Below, piece after piece: positions 22,434-34,800 of a stretch of DNA of 64,000 bases (position 1 is the first letter of the stretch; the number at the start of each line of letters is the position of its first letter). The translations under genes and the position numbers were made by a program. Under the pieces are notes generated by a model, which had not been told where the DNA came from, searched no databases, and saw only the letters and a list, made by a program, of their open reading frames with translations. The DNA is from Liquidambar formosana (Eukaryota > Streptophyta > Magnoliopsida > Saxifragales > Altingiaceae): the NCBI GenBank assembly GCA_039720395.1, contig CM077826.1, forward strand, positions 15,185,962-15,249,961. The letters run 5' to 3'.

Positions 22434-25400
22434 TCAACAGCTCACAGGAGAGGGAGCTGGATGTTGCGAGACATCAGCTCGTCCCATTTGGTTTACCTTA
22501 CCATTCTCAATCACCTCTCCCTCCATTTTCTTACTTTTCTCCCCCTCTTCAAAATCGCATTTTCCATCACTCTCCTTTATCTCTTGTTTCTCTTCAATGA
22601 CTCCCTCGGATGCAGGTGCCATTTTGTTTGGTTTCTCTTTCTCTGCTCCCTCATTTGTTTCCACCGTGACAATTTCTGGCTTTTCCTGTTTTTCTTCAGT
22701 AGCACTATTCTCTTTCTCTGCCACAGTTTGTGGTTGCTCTACCTTTTCCAAAACCTCTTTGTCTCCTACATCTTCTTTTCCATCTCGAATAACTTCAGTA
22801 CCATCAGCTTCAACAACGGGTTTGTCCACCACCAATGCTTCTGTTTCAGCATTACCAGTCTTGGTTTCCTCAGTATCACTCTGGATCTTAATGTCTTTTC
22901 CAGCTATAGCTTCCTCTTGACCAGTTTCTTGCATATTGACATCTGGACTCTTGGTCTGGTCAGCCAATTCTTGTGTTTTACCTCCATTCTCAACCTGACT
23001 TTCCTTTGAAACATCTTTTTCCTTCTCAGCCTCTGCATTTTCCTTCTCACTTACCTCCAGATCTTGCATTTGGATTTCTTTCTTATCTTCAGTTCCTTCA
23101 GGAGCAGCCTCCGTTTCTTTGCTCTCCTTCTTTGAACCTGACGACTTCCGGCCACGTTTCTTTGGAGGCTCACTTTCTGATGGCGGAGTTGCTTTAACTT
23201 TTTCACTGATCCTTGCTGATCGCCTTGGGGTCTCACCAGTGCCCCAATCAAACTCCGATATTGCGGGATTACCAGGGTGTGATTTCAGGTATTGCTCCAA
23301 TTGTCTTCGATTGTTGATCTCCTCACCTGTTGGAGCAATGAATATGATCTCATTCTTCCTTGGGGTACCTCCTTTCTTGGGCATGAACTGCACAGGAATA
23401 CAGGAGAAATAAGTTACAAGCAGATTATATAGTATAACCACAGACTATCCTTGGTACTCCTGAGGGACCATGACAACAGATCATTTTGTGAGGATTCAGA
23501 GAAGCATATACTTTAATTTTTAAGTAGAGAGGAAAAGAAACTTGAACACAAAAAACATACAAAACTAAAGGACACAGGAAATGAAAAGGATTGAATCAGA
23601 AGGCAATAATGCCATGACACATTATCACTCATCATTCAAGCCTTACCAGGCACTGAAACAGTTCAAGACAGCTAAAAATACCTGTTCTGCCAATTTTTCT
23701 TGCAACTTTCATTGATGTTTTTTGAATGTTCATCCTACATTAAATCACTCCGCACAATTTTGTAATAACTCTTTTCTGCATATGATATTTTCTGTTGGCT
23801 CCATGGTTCGAAGACCACGAGGATACCGAGTTGTATCGTCCAAGTCACCTCAGTATAGGCAGGGGATGATCTGAGACCACCTTGCACAGTCACACATAAA
23901 TAATATAACAGAAATTTCTCGATTTGGCAGAGCCGGATGGGATGATACTTCTTCTTTTTTTGGGGGGGGTGGGGGGTGTGTGCAAAACCACACTTTCAAC
24001 ACCCCTTTCTTGTGTAATTCTTATCTATCAAATGCAATGACAACAGTCACTGTAAGTCAATTATCTTCTCTAACTTCTCTATTAAACTTTCAGAGATACT
24101 CCTAAAACTTCTCTTACACTCACTTCTAACTTCAGCCCTCCTCTAGCCTTGCTAATCATCAATTTTAACATCCTCAGTTTTTTAATTTTTTAATTTTTTT
24201 TCCAAAGAAAGATGTGGGCTACAAGCATCATAAAGCCTCCTAACATCCCAAGTTCCCTACCAGGTTGGCACCCTAGGAAGCTTCCCAATCCTCTGTTATT
24301 AGCCCTGAGTATTATTATTAAGAAAAGAAAGAAAAGTAATTACAAGAAGGAAGAAAGAGAAAATCATGTCTGCTCTTTGTGGCTTATAGATGTCACAATC
24401 CAGCTTACAATAAAAGGCAAAGAATAAGCAATCAAGAAATAAACCTATGATTGGCCAAGCCAGACATATCTCTACTCAACTCACTTGGAGATAAAACCAG
24501 AATCAGTAGACCACCAAACAAGTTGAGAACGTGTTAGAGCATGATTAGCTATTCTATATGCTGCACAATTACCCTCTCTATAAATATGAGAAAAAAAACA
24601 GACATCTTGCTGATGAGAGAACAACAATTCCTCCATTGATTGGGCAATGACCAAGGAGGCTTAAAACAATGATTTTGGAGGCAAGAAATAACTAAATAAG
24701 AATCACTCTCAATCCATAACTGATGCCAATTATTTTCCCAAGCATAGTTAACAGCAACAATTACTCCCATAAGCTCAGCATAAAAAGTTCGAGTGATTTC
24801 TAAGTTTAAAAGAAAAAATTCCTTTAACAAAACCTCTAGGATTATTGATTCCTGAAAAGACCTCCAGTAGAAGCAGGCCCTGGATTGCCCTTGGCCAATC
24901 AGTATTCACTTTAACCCAATTAGTGGGGAGGAGAGGAAGCCAAAAAACTGGAACAAATTGAGGAGTTTTCCGTAAATTATCAAACAAGGAGAAAGTTTTG
25001 GGAATCTGGAGATCTAGAACAGAATGTCCCATGACAGATATTAAGGCACCACCATCTTGAACCCAAGCAATAATGGACCCAATAGCTCTCCGAATTGTGA
25101 TAACCTTACTATTAAACTTGATATCATTCCTAGCCTTCCAAATCATCCAAAGGGTGCTAACAACTGCTAGTAACCAAGCATTAGTGATTTGAGGGCTAAA
25201 TAAGTGAGAAAGAAGGGATTGCAAACAAGAGAAGAGAGAACCCTGATGCCGAGAAGGTACTGAAAAAACCCCATGAATCTAATGCCACAACTGTTGAACA
25301 AAAGAACACTCAAAAAATAGGTACCAAGTTTAACATCTTCATTTGAGCTACGCTTCATTTTAATTTGGTTGGCATAAACCTGTCATTTAGACCTCCTCCA

Positions 25401-28400
25401 GCACAGGTTTACTTAAGAGACAGCTTCAGGTACAAGGACAAAATTTCCTCAGTCACTTTGAATGCGCTATTAATCCAATATATCAAATATGGTCACTTTT
25501 AGATATCTTTAGTTTATCAACCTAACCTAAAACATCAATGAAATTCTTCATGCAATTCCATTGCAAATGTTCCATCTAGGTCCGACGCATTTTCTGAGGT
25601 CTTGGATGCTAACCATCCCTCCCTCAACAACTCAGATTTAGTCTTCTCCTTCTCCAGCTCAGCTCATTCAATCAAAACATAGCATTATCAAGAAAAAGCA
25701 TGAACAAACAAAATTGAATCTACCGGTGGCATGAACCCCAGTCACAGGAAACTGATCTGTCTCTCCACTAGTTGTATTCACACTAGTTCATACACGTCAC
25801 TAATGATGTCAATGGGCCATTCATGATGGATTTCATTTCTTTTTATACCACAAAACTATATCTATAGGGAATCCATAGCATAGTCTTTCCAAGTTAGAAT
25901 AAATCATGCAGCATCTCTTCAGTCTTCTCACTATAATTATTCACTCGTAGTCCAAGTAGAAAAGCAGCCTCAACATTTTTACCATTTGGCTATAATTACC
26001 GAATGGAGATTTATCTAGACTTCCTAGCTAAGCAATAAAATGAGTAGCAATCATTCCTTGCATACATTTCTACTATTAGCCTCCACGTATTTCTTTTTCC
26101 TACCTTTTTATTTATCAAGAAAAGAAAAGGAAAAAAAAAAAGGATTGATCAACTACCTTAAGACATGCAAATCTGGTTCATGGGAGAAGGATTGGTTTAA
26201 AAGCCAATGGATTAACAATGGACTCATCAAGTTGAAATTATCATCTTTCATCCAAATAAAGGATTTGAGTCACAAACAACCTCTCCAATCATAACCATAA
26301 ATAAAACATAAGTATCAATATCTAAAAAGTTATCAACTAGCATAAGTGCAGTCATTTCATCATATTGCTTAAAGCAAAAATACGAACTTCTTTTTACGAT
26401 CCTCCCATGTGATGCATAAACTCATATTACATGACATGGAATCTCATAATATATACTCCCTCAGTTCCTATTTTATTGTCTTCCATTCCTTTTTGGGATG
26501 TTCCAAAATTATCGTCCAATTCAAAAAGCACTCTTTTTTACTTGATATCTTAAAATACCCTTTCTCATGAGTCCCTTTTCTAATGTTTTGTAAATTGAGG
26601 CCAAAGTTGGAATATTAAAACATACATATTGACTGTGAAAGCATTTAAAAAGGTTTCCTAAAAAACCGTGTTTTTTCAAAGATGACAATCAATTAGGAAT
26701 GGAGGGAGTATAAATATATGACATGGAAGCCCCAATGGATCGACACATGCCTGCAAAATTTTTATGTAGTACAAGATACACTATATCGCATGAATTAACC
26801 ACACCAGTTCTTTTTGGTAGATGGCTGGGCTTTTGTAACAGTGTATCACATACAGATCTTCCACCACATAAATCGATGAACATACTACAGTCAACAATGA
26901 TAAACTATTTCAACTACTATAGTCAATAATAAAAGCTTATATATTTATGCTCATACATTAGTTCCATTTTGAGTAGCATACAAGGAAAGCATCATTTGTA
27001 AGTATAGGCATACTGTATGCCATATTTATGACATCCAGGGCAACCCTCTAGAACTTTTAGAGAGAGAACAGGGGAACTCACAGAAGGAGGAATTACCTGC
27101 TCCCCTGACACTCCCTAGAATATGCTATATTCTATAGGAAATCAAACGAGCACCTGGATTACAACCAAATCTATTTCCTAGGTGAGCTGACGTAATCTCA
27201 CAAAACGTTATTCAATTATTCATGAAATTCCTAATTATCGCCTTCCCTCTACTCCTCCACTCAAAATCATTCTTGAAGTTATTTCATGTTAGTCCTAATT
27301 CCCCTGCAAAACAAAACCCAATCCTAAAATATTTCCCCAACCAAATATTCTCCACTAATGGATCTGCACTGTTTCCCCCAACTTTATTGTGTGCTTCCAC
27401 AAGAATCCAGATTTTCCAGACATAAAACACCTTCTGCCCCTCTATCCAGCAGAATCAAGGAAAGCCAAAAGCATAAAAATGTTACATCTTTAGTTGCTTA
27501 CTAGGCATTGGGGGGAACAATAAAGTGAGTGTAGCAGATACAAGCAACTCAGGGCCTTGGGAAACAAAACACTCATTGACCTTCATATGAATCCCGCCAA
27601 AAAGTTGAACTATTAGTTGGAAATTTAAAAAAAAAGATGGCTAAAACCCTATAATCTAAGAAGACCACTTCTCTATAAAATGTTTCAATTTTCCAATCAA
27701 GTCGATTGAGACCTAACCTAGAGTACCCAGCACAATAGATATTGACTGACGTAGTTTCTTCATTCTGGGGTTCCCATATACATTTTTAACTAGGATAAGC
27801 TTCATCTAAATGTTATCACCCAAAAATAAATATATAAGTAAATGAACATCATCCGAAAAAGGCAATTGGACAGTTTTATAATTTATAAGAAGATTAAAAT
27901 TTTATTCATAAACAAGGTAAAATCCTTTTGCAGTTACACTATTGTACCATACATAAAATAACCACCGCTGATCCTCATCCCTTTAGTCAAGTTTATTTAC
28001 AAAGGCCTATGTTCCGTTTAAAGATTATTAATCTTTCTTTCCATGAATATTGCATGCCAATTCAAATCAATAAATCAAAATACTCCCCGGTCAAACCTCG
28101 GAACAGAAACAAGATCTATTGTGGAGAAGTACAACAGAAATAGAAATGCATTTATTTATCATTACCTCTTCTCTTGATTTTCAGACTTTTGTTTTTCTTT
28201 TACATTTATTCTCTTCATATTACTCTTCCTACTGGCTATTAGAGGCTCTGAGGCTGTAAAATCGGGGGCTGCAAACAGACATAAATTTTGGACAGATTCA
28301 CAACGAACATGTCATAAAAGAGCAATCAGATAAGCCTCTATGTGTGCCTGTGTGCGCATGTGTTATTTCAGAAATTTTTTGTTATTCTAGCTCCAAGACC

Positions 28401-30276
28401 AGAATGAAATCCCAAAATTTTGGAAATTTCATCCAAGATTAAAATTTTTTCTCCTGCTGCATAAGATAACCTAGGAAACCAAGTAACGAAACAAGTCATC
28501 ATCAATAGCAACCAAGGCAATAAACCCCAAGGGATAGCTCAATTGGCAAGGGACTACGCCTTAGGAAGCAGAGGTCCTGAGTTCAACTCTGGCTAAACTT
28601 CTTGGGGCCACCCACACAACTACATAAGGTTTCGTGGTTCTCATGGGCCTTGGACATGGGTTGTGGGTCTTATATGGGCCCAAGGTTTGCCCAAAGGGTT
28701 TCCTCGTTATCAAAAAAAAAGAGGCATGATCAATGCAATAAACTTTGTCCTTCCACACAATCTATGCTACACTTAAAGCATATATTGTAGCAGGAAGCAA
28801 GAAGCAAGGCCCATAAGAAAAAACAAAAAAGACAATATAGATTTCATGGGGCCAACGGCCAACCCTATATAGCTAGGATTTGAGACTATTTTAAGTTGAG
28901 TAGAGTCGAGTCGGCTGTATGGAAAACCTATGGCTATTTTAAAGTTGGGGAAAAGAAAAGATATTCAAACTATTTAAAAAGTATTCACTTTGACTTGTGA
29001 GTTGAGATAAAACTTCATATTCTATTGCTATTATTTTTATTATTTTGTATGCATATTTGGGATTTAGGTTTCCCATAGAGTTGTGACAAGCTAATAGCTT
29101 CTTTTTTCCCTTTTATTGATAATTGACAAGCTAATAGCTTTGTTGGCATAATTTTAGGAAAATTAATAAACAATATACGCATTGCAGTTGGTAATTTAAA
29201 ACCCTGCTGACAAAGAGAGAACATGCTGAATCCATTAGAACCTTTGCGCTAAATACGCATTGCAGTTGGAAATCTTTTTCATGTGTTTTTTTTTTTCCTG
29301 GATAAGAGAGATGTGATGCTATATTATTAATAAAATTCTAGTATTACTAAGTAGACAATAATAGGAATTGCATCAGTGAAATTCCAAAAGAACAGAATTT
29401 TCCTCATGTGGCTTAAATTTCTTTTCTTGTCACGAAAAAAATAATACTAACAATTATATTTTTCTAACATCTACATCAACTTAATCAATAAAACCACATT
29501 TATTGGGCCATCTAAGCAGTTTTATTCCGTTAGAGTGGAACCCTCTATATTGGACATTCCGGCAATAAGAATAACACTACAAACCTAAATTCTTAGCAAA
29601 AATCACAACAAACACCGGACTGACACTGCGACACTGAGGACAAATAGTCAATACAACCAGTGGGCATAACTACCGAGTATCGACACTTCCATCTACTTAC
29701 CATCAAAGCTAACACAGCTTCTACTATACGTCATGGGTGCACATAACAAATTAACAACTAATATAATCACTCCAGTCGTTTCTCACTCAAAATTCATAAA
29801 TTAAAAATAAAAATACAAAATTTGCCAAAGCCTCTGTTTGTTTCCACTGAAAATAAAAATATCTAAATAAAAGGGTTTCCGATAAAAATTTCAGGGAAAA
29901 CCCTTCACCAAACAGAGTCGATAATTAGACTAAGAAAAAGGGCAAATAAAACCAAGAACTAACTTCAAGGGACAGAACCCATCAACAGAAACCCTAAAAC
30001 TGTTCAAAACAGCCAAAATTTGCACAAACCCTAGCTATACCAAAAACAAACTTTCCACCAATTAACCCAAATTCTACCACACAACAAAGAACATTGATAT
30101 AACAAAGCAAACCAAGTAGACATACAGCTATAAATATATCCATATATCGAGAGACAGAGAGACAGAGAGGTAGAGAGAGAAACCAGTTTCTTCCAAGCAG
30201 GAGGAGCTAGGAGCTCCACGGACACAACTTCATCCTGTGGTCCGCTCTGCGTTTCCTTGTCAACCGTACTCGCCAT
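22434..30276 (-). CDS. MBD10/11-like: Methyl-CpG-binding-domain protein of the MBD10/MBD11 group
   Basis: There are two exons, 30276-30184 and 23387-22434, in phase 0 (CTG|GTTTCT donor, TGTGCAG|TTC acceptor), giving 348 residues. The MBD spans about residues 20-90: [14 protein letters not shown] from exon 1 continues into [36 protein letters not shown], and [20 protein letters not shown]. This is the arrangement of plant MBD10 and MBD11. A basic stretch, [17 protein letters not shown], looks like a nuclear signal with an AT-hook-like core. The remaining 200 residues are Glu/Lys-rich, low-complexity and probably disordered, ending APSPVSC. The likely role is a chromatin protein in the nucleus; Arabidopsis members of this group have been linked to silencing (nucleolar dominance for MBD10). 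Binding to methylated DNA is not assured in this subgroup. The 6.8 kb intron carries a LINE piece, a MITE and a SINE. The GTTTCT donor is weak. Confidence 0.88.
24520..25370 (-). mobile_element. LINE (non-LTR retrotransposon) 3' remnant with RNase H domain
   Basis: The broken frames at 25358-25167, 25224-24775 and 24830-24549 read in order like the end of a plant LINE polyprotein: [14 protein letters not shown], then [15 protein letters not shown], then [19 protein letters not shown] and [14 protein letters not shown]. These match the zf-RVT tail and RVT_3-type RNase H domain. The normal catalytic NTDG is altered to NTDW, and at least one frameshift separates the parts. It is dead and lies in the MBD gene intron, on the same strand as that gene. 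Confidence 0.8.
26456..26708. mobile_element. Stowaway-like (Tc1/mariner) MITE
   Basis: The ends are CTCCCTCAGTTCCTATTTTA and, reverse-complemented, CTCCCTCCATTCCTAATTG, each flanked by TA. The size of 253 bp, the CTCCCTC terminus and the TA target duplication are the hallmarks of Stowaway elements. It lies in the intron of the MBD gene. Confidence 0.85.
28531..28720 (+). mobile_element. tRNA-derived SINE
   Basis: GGGATAGCTCAATTGGCAAG gives a tRNA-like A box, and GAGTTCAACTC about 45 bp later gives the B box. A non-tRNA body and a poly-A tail (28712-28720) follow. GCAATAAAC occurs just upstream (28517-28525) and again downstream (28735-28743), a likely target duplication. It is not a functional tRNA: the cloverleaf cannot close. 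It lies in the MBD gene intron, antisense to the gene. Confidence 0.8.
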
Positions 30277-32082
30277 TTTTCACCTGCAAAATTCAAACAC
30301 CAAAAAGTACACACAGCTCCAACAGATATAGAAGAAACAGCAAAAAAGCAGAAGCTCTCTCTCTCTCTAAAAACTCAACGCTCTTTCTCTCTCTAAAAAT
30401 CCTGTACCTAGAATTTCTTCTTGTGGTAACAAAACAGACTCCCAAACCGTTGCGAAGTCAAGAGATGTGTTTCTCTCTCTAGAGAGGAGCTTAAACCGTC
30501 ACAAAATTCTTAGTTTTCTCTTTTGGGGGAGTGCTAAAGGTATGTCGGAGGTGCAGAAGGTTTATGAACTATCTCTGCACGATTGGAACGCGTGTCTACT
30601 CGAGGGGGAGTGATTTGTCCGTTAAAGCTGGTTTTTGCCTCGTGATGTACAAACATTGTTCAAAATTCAGCGGAAGGTCGTCGGAGTGACACGTGTTAAG
30701 CGGTAATAGAGAGTTTACTCTCTCATCCAAATCGAGCTCATATCTAGGCCCGATCGTGATCGTGACTTGACACCACCAAGCAACTACATAGCGCGTGAAA
30801 TACACGCTCGGTGAATTTTCTTCCTTTTTATTTTGGGTGACACGAATGGATGTAACCGCTAACCATTCGTGAGGCCATGGTAAATCCAAATACATGTAAC
30901 TTCCAAAAAATCACAAATATTAATTAAAAGCGGGATTCTACTTAAAACTAAGATCTCAAGTTATTACTCTCTTAAAGCTTTTCAACTGAGCTACCCTTAT
31001 GGGTAAGGAATTTTAAATTATTATCTTCTTTTTTTTTTTTAGTTTAGATCATCATACACTTAACTTTATTAGTTGTGATTGTATTTAATCTTAGTATTAA
31101 CATGTGGCTTTAGGGAACATATTAAGAAAACCCTAAATTTTATATTATAACATGATATTTAATACACAAACACCAACACTGAGATGTACTAAAAAAAGTT
31201 TAAGTCTTTTAGTATATTTTTATCAATTAAATAATTTTTTATTCATTCCTTTTAATATCTAAAATAATATTTACAAGTCATTGAGATATACAAAACAGAC
31301 TCATTAATAAAAACTTGGGTTAAGTCTGTAAATTTTATAGGATTAGGGCTCCCTCATCCTTTTAGCTATATAAGCTTTTTTATGTTATTTAATTATTTCA
31401 AAAATATAATTTGTCACATGTCATCAATCTTACGTTTACTGTATCATACAGTAATTACTAATTACACAAAATCTAAATCCATGCACAGAGCATATCGCAT
31501 TGTTACAAACTTACATGTATAAAGTTTATCAAAAATATATCAAAATAACTCACATACTCTCTTTAAAATTAATGGAAAATTTTGTCCTAAGTTAAATAAT
31601 GAAACATCCAATTACAGTGAACATGTTTGATAAAATCATGTCGTATTTTGTAATAAAAATTTACTCATAAAACCTATCTAAAATCCTATCCAAATATAAA
31701 AACATGAATTAAGATTAAAGAAAATATTTATTTTGATAAAAGAAGAGCTCGTCAATAGGCGGACCAGGTTGTCTCCCTCATAACTTCTCTCCCTTCACTT
31801 ATGAAAAAAAAAATATATATTTTTTTTTAAAATCTCCTTTGAATTGCATATGAAGAGGTGGTGTATTGTACGCGCTATTTGTTGAGAGTGTGTGGGGTGA
31901 CCCTTTTATACGGTTCCTCAAGCAAATGTAAAAATGGGGTAAAAGAAAGGCCACGTGCCCTCCCTCCGAGACATGAGACGTGAAAAAGTTTCGGATAACG
32001 TTTCTTAACTGAATCGAAATGTAGCGTTGAGGTCCGATTGTGACGGTCACACCATGTACAATTTTGCTTGCACCACAATGAA
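30277..32082. other. MBD gene upstream region and intergenic sequence
   Basis: 30277-30500 is the likely 5' leader and proximal promoter of the MBD gene, with GA repeats on its sense strand (CTCTCTCTCTCT near 30355-30368 and 30388-30397 on the given strand). About 30925-31011, read on the minus strand, has GGGTAGCTCAGTTGAAAAGC and resembles the head of an Au-type SINE, but is degenerate. The open frames at 30596-30895 and 31799-32215 (minus) share a VTITIGPR or VTVTIGPQ segment and may be pieces of the same repeat. I see no gene. Confidence 0.45.
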
Positions 32083-32406
32083 GCTGTTTGGGCTTAGCTA
32101 TTGGACCCCGTATGACACTGGGCTGGTCCGAAGCCCAACTAGTTGTAAGTTTGTAACCATGTTGGGCCTGCATTAAGCTTTCCCGCCAACCTAAATCACA
32201 GTCGTGATGGTCCAACTATGACAACTGTGGTTAACATTTCTCTTGTAACCCATGTGTTGCACGGGTGAAGTTTGTAAAAATAAATATTATAAAAAATGAA
32301 AATTATATATATATATATATATATAGACATGGTTACAAACTTACAGCTAGTTGGGCTTTGGACTAGCCTAGTGTCATACGGGGTCCCATAGCTAAGCCCA
32401 AACAGC
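32083..32406. repeat. 80 bp inverted repeat with 165 bp spacer
   Basis: The arms are 32083-32161 and 32327-32406. The right arm is the reverse complement of the left with only about five differences, including GTGTCATACGGGGTCC and GCTAAGCCCAAACAGC. A (TA)n tract lies just inside the right arm and another begins just outside it. RNA across this region would fold into a long hairpin. Confidence 0.85.
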
Positions 32407-32429
32407 ATATATATATATATATATATATA

Positions 32430-32600
32430 TAGCACTGATCAGATCAGTACGTGTTGAGATAAGTTATATCAGTATCATGCATTAGGGGTTGTACCCCTTA
32501 CCTTAACCCATTAATGCAAGATATACAACCCCAATGCAGGTGTTGATATAATTTATATCAGCATATGCTTACCCGATCATCATCTTATATATATATAATA
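32430..32600. repeat. AT-rich dispersed repeat, member 2
   Basis: This is the fullest copy of the family at 30-135 and 49511-49625. Internally GTGTTGAGATAAGTTATATC and GTGTTGATATAATTTATATC are imperfect direct repeats around a CCCCTTACCTTAACCC centre. Confidence 0.5.
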
Positions 32601-32608
32601 CACACTCG

Positions 32609-32770
32609 CAATGATAGCTTAAATGGCAAAGAATCACGGCTCAAGAATCAAGTCTCGAGTTCGTTTCTTCACTCCCTCATTATCGAATGCATAGACTTGT
32701 GGATGGTTTGTACATCATGAGGGATTAGTTTGTGTCTAACGGTTTGAGATACCCCTTATTTGGTAAAAAT
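32609..32770 (+). mobile_element. Degenerate tRNA-derived SINE-like element
   Basis: AATGATAGCTTAAATGGCAA looks like an A box region and CTCGAGTTCGTTTCTTC like a B box about 45 bp on. A body follows with CATCATGAGGGATTAG and a short A-rich end. The match to a tRNA promoter is weaker than at 28531. Confidence 0.4.
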
Positions 32771-34244
32771 GTATTTGCACAATTTTTTAAGCATTTTTAT
32801 AATTTTGTAAGTAATTTGTACCATTTTTTGTGCATTTTCACTGTTTCCATATAATGATTCTCTTTTTAATTGCAGCTCAAGGGCACATGTTAAAGATATT
32901 ATCAATCAACTTGTTACAAATTAATTGTATACATGTTTTAAAATGACTACCAATTTCCTTTGTTTGCTATTAAGTTGGGAAGTGAGAGAAGGAGAAAGAA
33001 AAGTTTAGAAAGAAAGAGAATGGGTGGAGCAAAGAGGGAAGGAGAAGAGGATAAGAGAACATATAGATCTCTTCAATTTTTGGTAATAAACCATCTGAAG
33101 AATTTTATTTTTTTTATTTTTTATTTTTTTGTCAAAGATAGATCTGGAGAATTTGAAGATTTCGACATGTCGTTTTTTTTAAAATAATTTTTCCCTCTAT
33201 CTATCTATCTTTTTTATTATGACTATTTATAATTTTATACGTTCAATTTTTAAGAGAGAAGATGAATAGGTATAAAGAAAATGAATAAATATGGTAGTTT
33301 ACAAAGTTTGGGATGAAAATTATATAGTGTGGGTTTTTCAATTCTCTCACATGAAAACAAAGAGATATGTAGTGAATACCAAACGACAATTTACTTGCAT
33401 GAAAAAGAGCAGTGAACACCAAAAAAAAGTTTGAAGAATTACTTTTTGATGACCACTTCTTAACTTAATACTAGACAAAGTAAAGTGGTGGTCATTTTGA
33501 AAAACGTATACAGTCAATTTGTAGCAAATTGACAGAAAATGACTTTTGTTTAATATTAAAATGGAAAGTGGTCACTAAAAAAGCAATTTCCTCAAAAGTC
33601 ACTAAAAGTAACTTTTTGGAAAAATTACGTTTTAGTGATCAACTTTCAATGTAATACGAAAAAAATAAATAAATAAAAATTAGTAGTCATTTCACGCATG
33701 TATATAGTTAAGTTGTAGCAAGTTGACAGCTTACATCCTTTATTGGTATTAAGTTATAAAAGGATCACCAAAAGGTAATTTTTTTGAAAAAAGTTCACTG
33801 ATGAGCATGTGATTTAAAAAATAAATAAATAAATAGAAGACGATGCGTGGCACAGCTACAGGAGGACCAATCCTCTGATATATATATGTAAAATAGATTA
33901 TTGATTTACTTGTTAATCTTTTTTTACACATTTAATAATTTCTCGTTTTTTAAATTTTAAAAGATAGGATTAAGTCATTTTTAAATTTGAAGGGTTGGCA
34001 TTGTGGTTGTGTGTGATGATGATAATTGAAATTCTCCGACTTTGGTCTCCCACCCTATTTATAAATGGGTTGATCTAAAGTTTTTGGCTCAATCCTAACC
34101 ACCACATTTTCAATTATATTAGGGCATTGCCATACCCTCTCCCCACCGTTCATATGGGTTGGGAATCAACATTTTCCTTTATCTAATCTAGTGTACCAAT
34201 ATTTTTATTTTTATTTTTTTGATTGAAAGCGATCATACTATTAA
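32771..34244. other. AT-rich intergenic, with fold-back sequence
   Basis: No gene is seen. 33430-33790 contains several related pieces in opposing orientation (GACCACTTCTTAACTTAATA; TTTGTAGCAAATTGACAG; AAAAGTGGTCACTAAAA-like), which suggests a decayed MITE. A related sequence occurs at 62360-62510. Confidence 0.45.
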
Positions 34245-34800
34245 GAAAAGCATTGAGACAATTTAGACAAGTACCGATCCTTAACAACGCAAGGAACTTC
34301 CTCCATCCACGTTCTTGGTAATTGGCAGGCTTTGAAAGAAAGTGAGCCACCTTGGGCCCTTGTCTTTAGATATGACAGAACATAATATTGCCTAAGTGCT
34401 CAATCATTGCATCCTAGATATCATTAAGGATTAAGCCCAGAGACATCAAGTTACAATCCTGTAAATTAATTGCATTGATAATCTCTAAGTTATATATCTA
34501 GCTCCCTAGCTCTATAATTACTAAGTTGAGCTCCAATTCTCACACAAATTGTACTACAAAGCGAACTCCCATTGCCTCCACTACTTTAGTTGGAAAATCA
34601 CCATGTATATGTTTATATGTCGTATGTGGCAATTATTTGCCCACACCGCTGTCCCTCACTATCACTCCAATCCCCACGCTCTTGGATTCCTCAAATATGG
34701 GGCCATCAACATGAGCCTTAAAACACCCAATGGGTGGTGGACGCCACCTGATTGAAATAGATTCTTTCCTATTCTTATGATCTTGGGTAGCATTTGTATA
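34245..34800 (-). mobile_element. Retroelement RNase H (RVT_3-type) remnant
   Basis: On the minus strand RWRPPPIGCFKAHVDGPIF then SVGIGVIVRDSGVGK matches the start of plant LINE-type RNase H domains. Further down AVEAMGVRFAL and HFLSKPANYQE match its later parts, in other frames and with stops. It is a dead fragment on the minus strand, separate from the one at 24520. Confidence 0.7.

Noticed and set aside
22461..23412. Long plus-strand frames rich in Ser, Phe and Leu
   Set aside because: They are antisense shadows of the Glu/Lys-rich C-terminal part of the MBD protein.
28531..28605. A tRNA gene
   Set aside because: The A and B boxes are good, but the acceptor and anticodon stems cannot be closed and a SINE body with poly-A tail follows.
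34526..34755. Plus-strand frames of 62-68 codons
   Set aside because: They are antisense to the retroelement RNase H remnant on the minus strand.
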